A DNA stretch of 64,000 nt from contig QNGE01000967.1 of the NCBI GenBank assembly GCA_008508345.1, positions 97,770 through 161,769 of the forward strand, in the 5' to 3' direction. Positions 1-14,200 of the stretch are shown here, piece after piece. Origin of the DNA: Paragonimus westermani (Eukaryota > Platyhelminthes > Trematoda > Plagiorchiida > Troglotrematidae). Below the pieces are notes generated by a model. The model saw nothing but the letters and a program-made list of their open reading frames with translations. It did not search any database and had not been told where the DNA came from. Made by a program: the position numbers and the translations under genes. Positions within the stretch are counted from its first letter, which is position 1, and every line of letters begins with the position of its first letter.

Positions 1-50
<50 letters not shown>
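1..50. repeat. (GAT)n microsatellite
   Basis: An uninterrupted GAT trinucleotide array opens the window, so its true start is unseen. Both LINE copies and the extra LINE tail in this window end in short ATG/GAT runs on the + strand, so this array may be the tail of another LINE whose body lies to the left. That link is inference. Confidence 0.97.
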
Positions 51-52
<2 letters not shown>

Positions 53-3000
53 CATTGTTTGCTCTAAGGCGTTTGAAATATGAGTTTGTAAGTAGTTATA
101 TAAATAAATAATACAAGAAGGGATTCCCGTTGAAAACACTTTTCAGTGCTGTACATCAAACCTACATAACTTTTGAAAACTCGCAACAGTTCAAACTTTT
201 ATCCTCTCCCATGAAAACAACTCCAGCCTCTCTATTTAACTGTGATGGGTATTTTTCTGGAGAAAACGCCCTGAGGTTGGTCGTGATCCCTAGATTGTTG
301 CGTGAACAGAAGGTTCGTTCCGTTTGCTTCAACAGATTGGAGGTTTAGGTCATTTACTCGGCAGACATCTATAAGCGTTCATCAGTCTTAACGTGCATTA
401 CGTGGGCTGTGGTGGCAACGCAAAATTCTGTCGGCGTGTAGCTTGACAGTTTTCAGCTTCAAGTTTGATAGCCAAGATGACGAAAGTACACAGACTACTA
501 TGGGTGGATCACACGCTTCGTGTTTTGAAGGATTGTTTGCCGCACAGTGTAGTATTTAATGAGGATGTTATCAGGCGGGAGAAATTGAAACGCGTCTAGA
601 TAATTACTCACTCACAACCTATGAAACCCTGACCATCTAACTCAGTAAGTTTAGGTGAAACCGTTTTGCAGGTTGCGGTCATCTACAGCATTGACTGGAA
701 GCGTTACCCGAGTGGCGAGATTGTAAGAGCAAATGTGTTGACTTTTCTTTGTGAAATTCTGGTATTTCCGCTTATCGCTAATTCACCTTTCTGCAAAACT
801 GTGTTTGTTTTTGAGCTTACACAGTATCCATGAGTGAAAAACAAGAGAGAAAAATGAATGCATGTATGTAAAAACGGCTTTCCAAGACATCCTACCAAAA
901 ACACAAGTTTGATGTCCATTTGTCATGTGAGATTTCTTCCTATAGCAGACATAACCTGTGCAATTTTTCACTACTTTGAGCATATCTCACTAAATCGGGC
1001 CTACACTTTTGTTATAGTTTGAAAGTCATTAGGTTCAGCTACTATCCACTGCCACTTACATCAGGCGATGAACCTTAGACGCTCTCATTTATTCGTATCA
1101 AAGTTAACGATACTTTCCTTTTGATTACTTCAGCCAATGAACATTTTGCATACAGAAGGAAAAACGTTCCTGAGTCAGGTAAAGTATGGTGTTGGTTATT
1201 TCGTACTCTTTTTGCACATATGTTTTCTGTTTTGTTATTCAGTAACTAGAACACATCATCAATGGATAGTCCAGCAACCAAGTAGTCGACACGCTGTACT
1301 TCGTAACAGACCTATCAGCTTAATTTACTCAACACAAGTTCTATAACTAGTTGATAACTTCCAAATGGAACGTTTAAAACGTGAGGTATCCGTAAAGGGC
1401 TCCAAGGCTAACCAATCTAACTTTCGTCTAAATTCGGACAAGAAACGGAATCCTCATTTATGTCTAGCGACTGTGCATTAAATTATGTGAAAAACATGCT
1501 GACTACAAATCCTGTGGTGGAAGAGCTATGCCCTCGTTATCCTAGATAGCACCGTTAAGCTTTGATACTCTTGTGGGAGTCCAATAAACCCGTGTTGTTT
1601 GTCATCAGATGCCCTATCCATAAACTACAGAATACTGACCAACAGTTCAGCGGCTTCCCCCAGTTCCACTGCTAATCTGCCTGCAATCATGTTAGTTATT
1701 TTTCTGCATGAATTTATTAGAGTTGTTTGTCAAAATCAACTATGGCGAACTGTAAAGAGTTCAACAGAAGTCAGCTAAATATCGGGTAACACCCTTCTCA
1801 TAAATCATGACAAAACTATGCCCCACCTGTGATGTCTGCTACTGTCTTTGCCAAACTTCTGCTTTATTTCCACATTCGTAGCTAAAGAGTGTCCACAGTA
1901 TTTAGCTATGCAAAAAAGTTATATACGCTTTCGAAGTAAGTTGCTATTAAGTGTGAAGTGGTTAGGGCTGCAGCTCAACAAGGCAGCCCATTAAGTAACT
2001 GTAGGAAGATAGTGAAGCATATATAATGGAGACAGATAAGCGGGGGGAAAACATTGCAGTTAAAAAATTAGAGTTTACAAAGTACAAAAGTTAAGGCCCG
2101 ACTTCAAACAGAACCAGCTACTAGCCGGTTCACTGACTAATTAGACGGAAGAAACGGTTAAATAATCAACAGCTGAAGTCAGTTTACTGTGCAGTAGTTA
2201 CGAATCTGAAACTTACACACTTTTTTAAACTACGAGTCTTTCGGGTTTTTCCCTATTTTTCATCATAATACATCTCAGAAGTGCCTAAAAAGGTGGCTGT
2301 TCTCAGCGTGGTCATTCGAAATGTTAATCTTTTGATGTGACCATATCTAGATTTAAGCTGGTAAGGTAGAGATTAACCTGCTTATCTCATCAATCCTAGG
2401 TTCGAGATACTAATACACAGTGACCCAACGAATTTTGTTCAATATGAGCCCGGAAAAAAGTACAGCCTAGTACATTCTACCACAGTGGCCCAACGAAAGT
2501 CTCATTTAAATGAGAAGACGTAGTTAAACTCAAGAAATGTTTACTCTATAAAAGCGAGGTTGTAACGAGCTGGATTTGGTTACTTGTGCTTTCACAACCT
2601 GCCATCTGTAATAAGGCTCTGTGAATCTGGCAATTTCCGACCAATGGATCACATTCATCTGATGACATTCTTAAAATTCCATCAAAGACGTTACGCGAGA
2701 AACACCAGTCAAATACAACAGATTTTGTCACAGACAAATTGGAAGGTGACTAAAACCTGCAACGCACTGATTAAGTGGCAAAATGTCTCAATACTCACTT
2801 TCACCTATATTACTAGAATCCCCATTGACGTTTCCATCAGGCATTATGTAGTCGCTAATAGGTAAAGTGTTTTCGAACGTATTTTAACGTCTTCAGCGGC
2901 TGTCCTTCGTGAACTTACGTATATCGATGACAATAATCCCCCATAGACTCTATCCTACTCCTTTTTCATCTGCCACGTCATATATACCGTGACGTTACAC

Positions 3001-6000
3001 GAAACAATGTTAGGAGAACCGGGACACTCCATCACCTTAGACAGTTGATACAAGCGTTGCGGCGCGTTAATGTAGGCCGGAGTTCAGCACTCAGTAGTGG
3101 GAAGGATATGCAATACTGAGAGCTTTAACAAGTGCGAAACTCGAGACTGATATCACTTTTGCCAATTTGTCGCAATGGGAACACTGCGGTCGGATGGGAA
3201 AAGTATTCAACCTATGTTAACTTTGAGTACTTTTAAATATGCTGCCCATTTCCTTGGTAAGTGCATGAGGAAGGAAAATTCTAGAATATGTGCTTATCAC
3301 TTGTTCGTTTGCCAAGGAGAAATGAGTGAACTGCCTCGAGAAAGTATAGTAAAGGTGATACATTGTGGACATAGGAAAAGTGGACAAAGCGACTGATATG
3401 CAGATATGTCAACATTGAAAAAATTAAGCATTCTGACGGATTTGCGCAGTTGGTGATCTGTGAAAACAGGTCTAGTAAATGGTCAAGAAACCTGTGGCGA
3501 GAGTTGGTCGAGACATTTACGCGATCATCTAGAGCTCCAAACTTCATTTCGGACCATAAAGATGAGCAACCCATTTCGGTATTGATAGATGCTAATTGCA
3601 GCCAAATTTTTCTAGCGTAGTTGTCCGACTATTTCAAAAATCTGCAACTGGGCAATATATCTACCCCCAAACTGAAGGTAAACGGTGATGACATGGTGAA
3701 AGAATCATCCAACATTTCGAATGAAGCAGACGATATCTTGACGCTATCTGATTCGCTGCCGTTTGCATTCTAAGATTATGTTTAGCTGGTGAGTTGAATC
3801 CATCACACGATGTTTATTGAGAATTCAGGTGGAACTTCGGATCTTCGGCTGATGAGTTTAAACTTCCTCCTCAGTAGTATGAGACAGTTATTGTGTCTGA
3901 ACGTTGAATAACCGTTTTCTAACACCGTATGGATGACAATGTTTTTCTGTACAAGCATTCAAACACAGAAAACAAGTCTTATTCGCTACTCTTTCGTTCG
4001 CATGAACTCAATGGGTATTTTCGACCGAATTAAACAAGCAGTCCTCCCAGAATCACCCGTTTCTTCGGGTTGAAATTCACCAGGTACACCATGAATTAGG
4101 CGATGCCAAACTTTTTCTAACGTTTGGAACACGAAGTATCAATTCACATCCACAAGCGCGATAGCAAGTCCAGATCTCTTCGATAGGAGTTGCCTGAGAG
4201 GTCTAGAAATGCAACAGCTGCGATCAGCTGTTCAAGCTATGTTCGTCAACATCCCCTACTATCTGTCAATGCGATGTTTCCAGTAGTTTGATACGGATTT
4301 GTATATACTCCTCTTCGTAGGTGTCGACCAGAAAAGGCTGATCTGACCCTGCAGATAGTAGCTGACGCGCAGGGAGATTTTAATAGACAATTAATCTTTT
4401 TGTTTCCTTTCTTCTGGTAACACAATGTTTTGTGCTGGCTAAGTCTGATGATTGGCAAATTGCCCAACAGTTGTCCAGCCAAATCGCTGATGATAGTATG
4501 TGCACAGTTGTACAGACACAACCGAAATTGACGTGCATGCTGGTGAAACACATTCACTCCTTTCGGTTTTTCAAAGGTGGTTGTGTGGACAAGCTTCACT
4601 GGCACAAAGCTAAATATGTATCCACTGAAGCGCACACACAATGTGGAGGAACATTCATTCACACCGTATGCACACACGTATATACTGACAAAATTCTGTG
4701 ATGGACGGAGTGAATTGTGTGACAGTCAACGCGGTCTACAGCGATAATTGAATTTCCCAAGCAGTAAACGTAACCCGATACTATCGTGGACAAAGGGGAA
4801 ACTTTCGAGGGTGTTTACGAGGAAGCCGAAAAGAGACTGACACTTGTGAGCTTGCCTGCTACTCCTGGGTAGGAAGGTAACTAAAAACCAAACTAACCAA
4901 CGCCGCATAAGTGGTTCATTGCACGCACTGCTTACAAGAAAAGATTGTGCGAATGTTAGCCCTGATAAGAGTAACTTACGGTCTGTTGTGTCCACGGTTG
5001 TGACGGGAAACATCTCGCCACCCTGGACACTTGTTCAAGACCACGTTGACACTTCGGCAACATGAACGAGATGATGTAGATAAGCACCAGTACCCTAGTG
5101 ATCGGACTAGGAACATCACCTTAGACTGCTAGGTTGTACTGCTATCTACGTAGCTGTCTTGAAAATCGAACACTGAATGAAGCTTTCACTAAACCAAATA
5201 GTGCAATGCTAGCGAGCTTCAAGTTGTTCACTCTGATTGAAATACTGTGTGGCGAGTTTCGTCACTTATAAAGGATCGCGTGACGGTGATTTAAACCAGC
5301 AACTTTTGTACTTTCAGCTGGAACAGTGACCAAGCAATACGCCGGTTCTGTGATTACTAAGGCCGACAGCACAAATTAGACCATTTTCTAGAACACTGTT
5401 GCTTTGAGTGTCTGTCGGGCAATCTCCAACCCATAACTCCAAGCGAAGTGGAAACCGAGTTTACTAGTGAACATCACGAACTAATAGCCCGCTTCACAGA
5501 GGAACTACTCTGAACCGGCTATCACGTACGTATAGAGCAGCGAAATCTCGGCACATTACCTTACAAAATTGCAGGGTTGCTAATGCGTAAACATGGACCA
5601 ATATGTACATACCCAATAATCTGGCAGACCCCGTCGCAAGATCGGCGGAACATTAAAGGACATATAGTATTATGTTAAACTCCTGAACAGATAATTTTCT
5701 GATGGGTGTGCAGGCGGATCCTTACTGTTCACGCCAGAATTGGCACACAGTTCCTGACATTTTTATGAGGACACCGAAGTATCTGACAGATAAATTGGAA
5801 AATGGTGCTTGGCTATCTTGTGCTGCATACGTGGTGTTGGCCTTTAAAAAGGTCGGGCGTAACCCAGACGTATAGGCTAACCAAGTGGTACCATATATTA
5901 AGTTCTTGAAAGCGCTATTAGCTCTACAGTATGCCTTCATTTACACAAATGAAAATGCGGCAAACAAAACGAGACATGGTTAGTTAGTAGTCTATTAAGA

Positions 6001-7705
6001 CTGGAGTGTAGCCACGGTTTTTTCTGTCCTCAAAAATTGATAATTCTTATTGACAAAAGCTAAAGAGGTTGAACAGTTACTTTTTCTCTTAATTCGATTG
6101 CTGTGCAACGTCCGAATGCTCGTTTAATTCATCTGTTTGCCTCAGTGACACAATATGTAAGAACGCACTCATAACAAAACCTGCTGGTGGTCTAACTGCC
6201 AGTTCACTAAAACCACTTGGTAAGATCGTTCAAACACGAATACACGAGTGCCGTGTGATTGTGAAAAGTATGTCAAGAACAGAACTCAAGTTTGCTGTCC
6301 GTCCGTGTCTGAGATATAAACCATCACATCGGGTTGATTGTATCCTCTGTACTAAGTAAATTTCAACAAACATTGGACTTGTAAGGACAAGCAAATTTTC
6401 CATGTTTCATCTCAAAAACGTCTGCAGGACTCAGCGGTTAAGTACAGTACGGTTGACTTAAAAAGTCCGTTGTGAAACCTATTACACCAAACAGTAGGCC
6501 GCCTAGTTGTAATTTTTCCAACACAGAACTTGAATAGAAGCTGGAGTTCCACTTCTGTAGCATTAGTAAAGCCTTTGTTCATGCCGATAGTCAAATATGA
6601 CAGTCACAGCGCACTCTATGGGGCATTAAACTCACTTAAACACAGAAAAAATGTCAATTGGCATTAGTGACTAGTCGGAGGCTTGGTTGGTATTACTTTA
6701 TCCCCAATAATCTTTGACCAAAACCTTCGCACTAAGAGCCATTTATTACACTTAATAGGCAGGAACTGTGTATCCTAGTGAGACGGCAGGTCAACTGAAA
6801 CCTTACTCAATGCCAAGTGTGTCTGCTCATCTAGATACGATATATCGGTCGTACCTTATGTGAGATCAGTGGCACGGTGATCAACATAGTTTTTATATGG
6901 TAACCCAGACACTGGTTCACACCTCGGTAGTCGGAAAGGCAAGTAATAAATACCGTTCCGTTCTAATAAGAGCGGACGTTAGGCTTAGGGTTTCTTTTCG
7001 GCTATGAATACTACAGTCAAGTGAGCATGGCGTTCAATTTTTATTGGTAGTGAGCTTTTACATTATGAGTACGTCACAATTCAAACCAACTTTCAAAGTA
7101 GAATGACTACTGTCACGCAGTGAAGCAAACATGACTTTGTGAGCCAGCTAGCTAACAACATACTGACCAACCTAGTTAAATCTTCCACACCTAGGTAGAA
7201 GTGTTTGTCAAGGGACGTATACCAAGGACGAATCTCCAGCTAAACTACCAAATTCTTCAAAAAAGAAAAGGTTTATTTCGGGATATTGACTCTTTGTTTA
7301 CTACCTTCAGCCGCTTACTTAAAACGAACGATTCAAGCATTTAACTACGACATGAATAGCGTACAGTCGATCTGACAGGATGTTGCGGGTCAGAAGTCCG
7401 CTATGAAGTAAGGATACAGTATGAGTTAGCAACTTTCGAGCTCGTATAGCTGGTCTTCGACATCTGATCAACAGGGCTTCGCTGACAACCAATAGTTTTG
7501 AGCTTGAGTTACGTAATAGTAATGCTTGAATCGATCGAATTCACTATACGGCTAGTCGTCCGGATGATCTTGGCAACCGAGGATAGGTTGCGTTGTTTGT
7601 CTTCAACCGTACTGATGCCTTGCTTCAGAGAACTGACCAGCTAACTGAGGATAGGTTCCGATATTCATAAAGGAATCACTGCAAATGCAAATGGACTGAT
7701 AGGCA
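51..7705. other. Non-coding stretch, probably netrin intron or upstream
   Basis: No exon, RNA gene or recognisable mobile element was found on either strand. The longest open frames here are short, AT-rich and lack domain motifs. No cysteine-rich laminin-EGF coding block, which would mark an upstream netrin exon, was seen, although small exons could be missed by eye. Confidence 0.5.
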
Positions 7706-7709
7706 ATAT

Positions 7710-8239
7710 TGTGGTGGATTGCCAGGTCGGGGGTGCGAGTTTTCGAACGCTCGGCCGAATACCTCAACGTGGGGGGGAGGTACGTTCAAAAACCTGCCGC
7801 GAGCGGATCAAGGCCAACGTGCGCGACCGGATGAGTCATCGCTCGACTAGATCGGACCAACGGGCGAGGCAGGGCAGGCGAAATACGACAGACGGCCAGA
7901 TCGGAGGCGTGGTTTTTCCAACATTCAGAGGAACATCTCGACACGATGTTGGGATACGGTCAAGGCCAGCACTGGGTGGATGGCGGACAGCACGAGCAGC
8001 CGGACGAGCCAACGCGCAACGGAATCGGACAAACAGCCGAGGAATGGCAAGCGAAAAACCCTCCGATAGAAGGCACCGGTCACGCACGTAAACCGGTTAG
8101 AAGTGCACACGACGTGTGAACGGAAACCGGGGGGTGCTGCGGGTTGGAATTGCGACTTATAAACGAGAGAGCGCGCGTTGCATGTGACTAGCGGTTTGGA
8201 CAATAAAGATTGTGCTTTATTGGACGCCTTCTCGCTACA
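7710..8239 (+). mobile_element. Solo LTR of an LTR retrotransposon
   Basis: A GC- and CpG-rich 530-bp block begins TGTGG and ends TACA, the TG...CA pattern of long terminal repeats. It is flanked by a 4-bp direct repeat ATAT (7706-7709 and 8240-8243), as left by an integrase. A diverged inverted copy lies at 57499-58028, where both ends are intact (TGTGG...CCACA). An AATAAA signal lies about 35 bp before the 3' end. No gag, pol or second LTR is seen next to it, so it is best read as a solo LTR left by LTR-LTR recombination. Inside it a unit of about 175 bp is imperfectly duplicated: the frame around 7739 recurs at 7914, and that around 7827 recurs at 8000. Superfamily (Gypsy or BEL) cannot be assigned from an LTR alone. 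Confidence 0.8.
8201..8222 (+). promoter_or_regulatory. Poly(A) signal hairpin in LTR
   Basis: AATAAA sits inside a perfect 8-bp inverted repeat (CAATAAAG / CTTTATTG) with a 6-nt loop. The arms are conserved in the second LTR at 57518-57539 while the loop differs. Because the stem is symmetric, AATAAA can be read on both strands. Confidence 0.6.
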
Positions 8240-8243
8240 ATAT

Positions 8244-11200
8244 GAGAGAGAGTAGTCAGATGTACAACGTTCGGCTTTACTCAGACTTACTCCCAGAGTT
8301 GACTGCAAGAGGCACAGTCTGGCTGAAAAATAGGTTCGAGAGAAGACGGACTGAGTCCTATGAGGAACTGGGTTGATCAGGTGATCTCCTCGAAATGTCA
8401 ACCAGTGCGCACAACTGGTATGGCTTGCTTCGGTCTGCTACGGATTTTCATAAACTTCTGCGGATGTGCGTTAATAAGAAGCGTTTCGTTAACGACTGTT
8501 TTTCTGGCATAACACTTGTACAGTTGGCGGGCTCGACTGAATAAGGCTTTAACCAATCCATATTTGCAGTTGATCAGTGAAAAACTGGTCAAATGGATAA
8601 ACAGTTGCATAAAACAAAGCGGCGTTATATCCTATTTAACCGTCGGGTGAATAAAACGTTTGAAAAAGTCGTTATTAATGCATTCTATTCTAAGAGTGGC
8701 GGACAAAAAAGTCAAAGGAATTCATGACATTGCAGAGCGTAATAAAATGATTATGGCCAGTGAAGATCAAAATGTCATCAACGTATCGTATGTAAAGGAC
8801 ACTTGAATCGTTATGGTCTGAAGGTCATCTCTCTATCGTTTCTAGATAAATGCTGGCAGGTGTCAGCCAAGAGGACTACCCACATTACTCCACCAATCAA
8901 TTCAAAATGAAATCCCCCAAATTCAAATCATGTTTGCCGTGCACAAAAAATAAGGTCTCTAGGATAATCAAAAGGGTTTTGGATGAAGATATCCTGCAAC
9001 AGAATAAAATCACATGAAATTTCAATGGTTTCATTTAAAGGGACATTATTAAAAAGTGATTCATCGTCTAGGGAACGTTTTTCAAGACGTTCACCAAGTC
9101 CAAATTAACAGAAACATGTGTTAACATTTCACGCACGCGGTTCAGCATTTACACAAGCCAACAGGCTATCTTGTGATAAGGAGGTTGTTCACGGGAAACA
9201 TTGATAATTTTTGCGTATCTTAGGGGAGTCTCTCATGCTAGGCGTTTAGGTAACCGTCGATTTGAGATGCTACAAAACCCTGTTTGTTAGAAGCCCACGT
9301 ACTGCTCAGACAACACAACCTATTTCCTGACGAGTAAGAAAAGATTGCACCCAGTTCTCAGTTTACTGTCCTACTCCACCACAGAGAATCTCAAAATGAA
9401 CGCGGTAAACATTTCCAGACGGTAGGCTGCAGGGAACGTTGAATTTCTATGAATTCCTCTATCGGAGAAGTTAACTATAGCATTTCACGAAATTCGTTGA
9501 TGATAATCCAATAGTTATTCAAGTGCTACTTGACGCTATTTTCAGGATGACGCTTATAAGACCTACATTTACAAGAGGAGTCTTTTTCAGCTGAATGAAG
9601 ATGGTTACGAGTTAGACAAGCCCATCGACCGTGAATGCTTCAGGAATAACGAAATCTGATATTTTTACTGCGTTCATCAGCCATAGAAACTGAATGATCT
9701 TGTAAAAGATACCTTGTGGCTTTATATCCAAGTAGTTTTCGAGGTATTCATGGCGTAAATGAGCCATATTTCACTAATCAACATCTCCAGCCTTTGACAA
9801 GTAACGAGGTAGTGTTAGATGCCACATCTCCGTTATATATGTGATACAAGCAGCACTGTGAAAATCTGAAGCCGTGAATTAGAAACGAACGGTCAGTCTC
9901 AGGAAAATTCTCTTCAAATCATGGGATGGGTAAAGTGACAAGCACCTGCGTTCAACCAGACCGATACAGTAGAACAAACATTTTCCATAGCCCCAGTCCC
10001 CCAAAAAAGTTGAATTACGTACCATGTGAGCCCAATTCGTTGCTTAGTGAAATCCGTACTATGTAAGCTGGCAAACTGGGTCCGACGAAATGTGATGTTA
10101 GCTAATCAAAATATGTGTTGCTGATGACATTTTTTTAAATAGGATTCCTTTGGCCAGTGGTTACCTTGGACATCTTTAAGTCGTTCAAAAAGCTAGGGTT
10201 TGCTTAGTGGAATAGTATTCCTAGATGCCATCGGAGACAAAAATCAAAGATGTGAAGGTGACAGGCCTTGGGATCGGGGGAAAGCTGTTTAACAGAGTTG
10301 AGAGTAGAGCTGCATTCGTGGCGGTGCAACCTTTAAGCACGACAGCCGTAGAGCTAGTATGAACCGTTTGGGAGAAAACAAAGTGATACAGACGATCGTT
10401 TGCATCTGTTTTCTAACCAATTTAGGTGACTGGTTGTATACAACCAACCATCAGTTTTGTTGATTTCTATAAATACAACACAGAGATTCAGCATACCTGG
10501 TCCACTATGCACTATCTGCATATGTTACAACGGAACTACGGACAGCCGGTCCAAGACCAATCCACGCCAGCAATCCTGTTCTTTGGAAGTTGTACAATCC
10601 AGTCGAAAAACTAGAGTTTTGTTTGAAACAAGTTAAAGGACACGGAGTTACCTGAGGACAGTTTGACAAGTTAATCAGCAGCGTGAACGTCACGTGCTTT
10701 TCTGATGGGAACCATCAGGTTTACCCCCAACGCAAGTGTAACAGATATCACACATCCTTTCAGCCTATCATCTAACACTTAACGGACATTGAACATATTG
10801 TCATCAGACAACAAAACCCTGCTATTTGTTCACATAGTCAGTACAGGCCCTACCGTTTCCGTGACCAGATTCCTAACATCCACATCTAGTGCACACTAAT
10901 CATTCCATTCACAACTTTGTGGCTAAGTGAGCATCTGTCTTCCACTTACTCGGCAACACGGATGGTGTTCATTTATTTGTGTGGTTAGTTGATGCTTCCT
11001 CTGATTAACTGTCTGACAGATATGAATCAGTAGTATTTTATTTGTTACATACTGTTTTATCTATCGTTTTAAATAATTGCGCATTTAGAACAATTGCAAA
11101 TCAATGTAATCACATGCTTACAACTGGGGATTGATGGTACTAGCATTTCTGTAATATATTATAATGTTCCTCGTAGACGGACTCAACGTTTTCAACTTTA

Positions 11201-14200
11201 TAATAATGAGATGATTGCCAAAACTATTCGTCTCTTATTTTAGCTTCACATGGGATGATCCACACCACTGTTCCTGAAAACAGTAAGTTATGTTAATAAC
11301 TACACCGTTTGTTAATTATTACATACATTCAAAAGGTTTTCCAGCAAAATCGTGGGACACATTTTAATGTAAGGAGGCATAAATACGTAGTGCATCACTC
11401 CCTGAAATGTGCGACGAAAATTGTAGACACCAGAGTGTCTAAGCAGGGCTAGTTAGACAGGGTTGGTTCGCACTCAGTAAACCAGCTTATTTAAGCTTTG
11501 ACCAACAGCTGATATAATGCCATGTCTGACTGAGTGATGCCATTGCAAACGCATTAGGAATTTATTTACTTTGAAATTTTTGGAGGATATTAAAAGGAAT
11601 AATTGTCAATCACCACGGGAAAAAGTAAGGACCTTCGGGAAGTGCTAGCAACTGTTGAATTAAACAGGTACTGAAAAACTGACAAGCGAGGCAATCGTAG
11701 AATCACGTCCATAAGAGGTCACAATAGGTCCGAAAGCTAGCAACCGTGGAAAAATGGTGCACATCGGCATTAGTGTATTTTTTGCTGCTGGTTCGTGACA
11801 TGGTAACCATATTCATAATATCTGGGCGCAAACAATTTGCCACAAAGAGGCCAGCAGGGAAATTACATAAAAATGTTTAGTTCTAACCTCATTAGTTTGT
11901 ATTAAGGTGTGGTCCTCTGTTAGCATTTTTTACGTGAGTTTATTCAGTCGATAAATCACGTACCTACATCTAACTGACAGTGAAGCCTAACTTCACACAT
12001 GGTTGACAATCTAGGTTGAGGCACGAAAATCACCTAGAAATATGGATTTATCTAAAAAGCAGTGTGTATTGGCCAGAAAGTTCAGTTATTGTTGATGTTG
12101 CATTCAAAAACAATTTGATCTCTGATTTCTCACCACGTTAGTCTAAAATTCAGTCATAAAAGACAAGACAAAGAGCTGATGGAAGTGATGTAGTCTAGTG
12201 AGGCAACTGTAACGACTGCAAAACCCCGCACGAAATAGATTCTACGAAAGCTTTCTACCTGAAAAACAGGGCTTGAATTAGCTAACATAAAATACAATAA
12301 ACAAGAATAGGTATTCAAGAAAAGGTGTTGCTTACACGAGTAAACAACAAGTGGGGTATCGGGTTTCTTGAAGTTATGTAATTCTTGAATGAAAACATAG
12401 GAAATCAGACAAATATACATAGCCGTAAAATGAAAAACGAGAGAATAAACCAAGTTGTTACACCCAAGCGCTATTTTGATAGACTCTGACTAAAATTTAA
12501 CCACTTTTATTCAGTTCTTATCCATTTTGGGACCTGATCGGATATCGCGTAATATTACAATTCAACAAGAGATAACCAGTTGGATATGTGTTCCTTCTTC
12601 TGGAATACAACATAATACATACGCATCACACCTTACAACCTCTGCACATTAGTTTTTTTCTACCTCAATCGACTGGAAATCTCTTACAACCCAAATTTAA
12701 GGCATAACTCATGTGAAAACAGTAAGCAGCAACCCAATTACCAGCTTCCAGAAATTTACGTGCCAATTTCCTCATTCTCTATTAGGATAGTTAGGTCATT
12801 TTAATACCTCTTGTTTCTCAGTTGATCATCAATATTCTTTGGGGTCAGCTTAGTTCTCTTCCGATGTAATCAGGTCAGCTGTACTGTTGTCTGGCAGATG
12901 TGTCTGAAAAACACAACTGAGAAATTAAATTCAAGCACATACATGCATCTAAGTAATCATCAACCTCTAACAGGTCGGCAAAACTAGAAGTTACTACTTC
13001 CTTCAAGACAGACTTATGTGAAAAGCTGGTTCATCACATAGTAATTTGTGAGTGATGTTGAGTATACGGTCAATTCAAAATTTTTCCAGTACAGACCATT
13101 ACTAATAGTTATAGCTGCAGATGATTCCTCCAGTGTTTGTGTTTATTGCAAGTCGCACCGGGTCAAGTGAAACTCGAGAGACACTTATCCAGCGGAAGTC
13201 GTGGCCACAATACTAGAAGTATGCTTATGAATCATGAAGACTAGTTTGGCATTAATACATTTCAGAGAACTTTGTTAAGCGTTCAATGTACAAACGTTTA
13301 AGGCTGATATTAGGTGAACCGTTACACATTACCGTAAGTGTCAATAACGTTTTGTGACTAATTGTATTAAAGATGTAGAAAGAGCCTGAGAGAGAGCAGG
13401 AAAACGATAATCAGTTGGATCAGAAAGTATTCTCATTAGCAGGTTAGGCACATTACAGTATGCTTAAGACCAATGAAATTGATCAGGCTTGTACGGGAAA
13501 CACAATGGCAAACAGAAACTTGTTGGTGTTTTTACGAAGTATATTTCTGAAGCGGTGAAGAAACAGTAGTGAAATCAGTGTAGAAAAATATATAGCACTA
13601 TAAAGCGACAGCTAGGGGGCTCAACAGTAAACATGGTTACCATTAGCAAAATATAAAGCAGGAAATGTACCACTTTGCTGACAACAGTAATTGCGTGGAG
13701 TGACCGGTTAAAATTATGTGATAAATTCACATCTAGGTATTTACCTCAAGATGACTTGATGATAATTTCGTGATTAGTGCAAGGCAAACACCAATTGACA
13801 ATGGAATTATTATGAGGGTTAGGGTGTTAAGAATCACGAGATAAGAAACAGTTTGATAGTCGACGGATTCTGTAAATCTGTTTTTAAAATTAACGAGGAA
13901 CAATCCATAGGTTAGGTTGTCTGTCTTGGTGGCAATGCAATAGTGCCAGCGAAGTGGTGGAGAAAAACGGTGAAAGACCAAGCCTTTCGCAGTGTACCGG
14001 ATGATCCATAAAAAAAAAGAATTTTGTCCATTAAAGCAAGTGAACTACGTTTTACCAGCACAGTTTTGTGGCCTGATGGCGTTAAGGAATGTTCAACACT
14101 AATATCCACAGGACTAACTTTGAGGTTATTTTGCGTTACAGGATTAAAATCTTAGAATAAAACAGTTAGTGAGCGTGTGTATATCAATGTGGAACGAAAC

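Noticed and set aside
4246..4677. 143-codon open frame on the - strand, the longest in the window
   Set aside because: An overlapping + strand frame is also open, the peptide is Cys/His/Arg-rich without spacing of a known domain, and no second copy or neighbour supports it.
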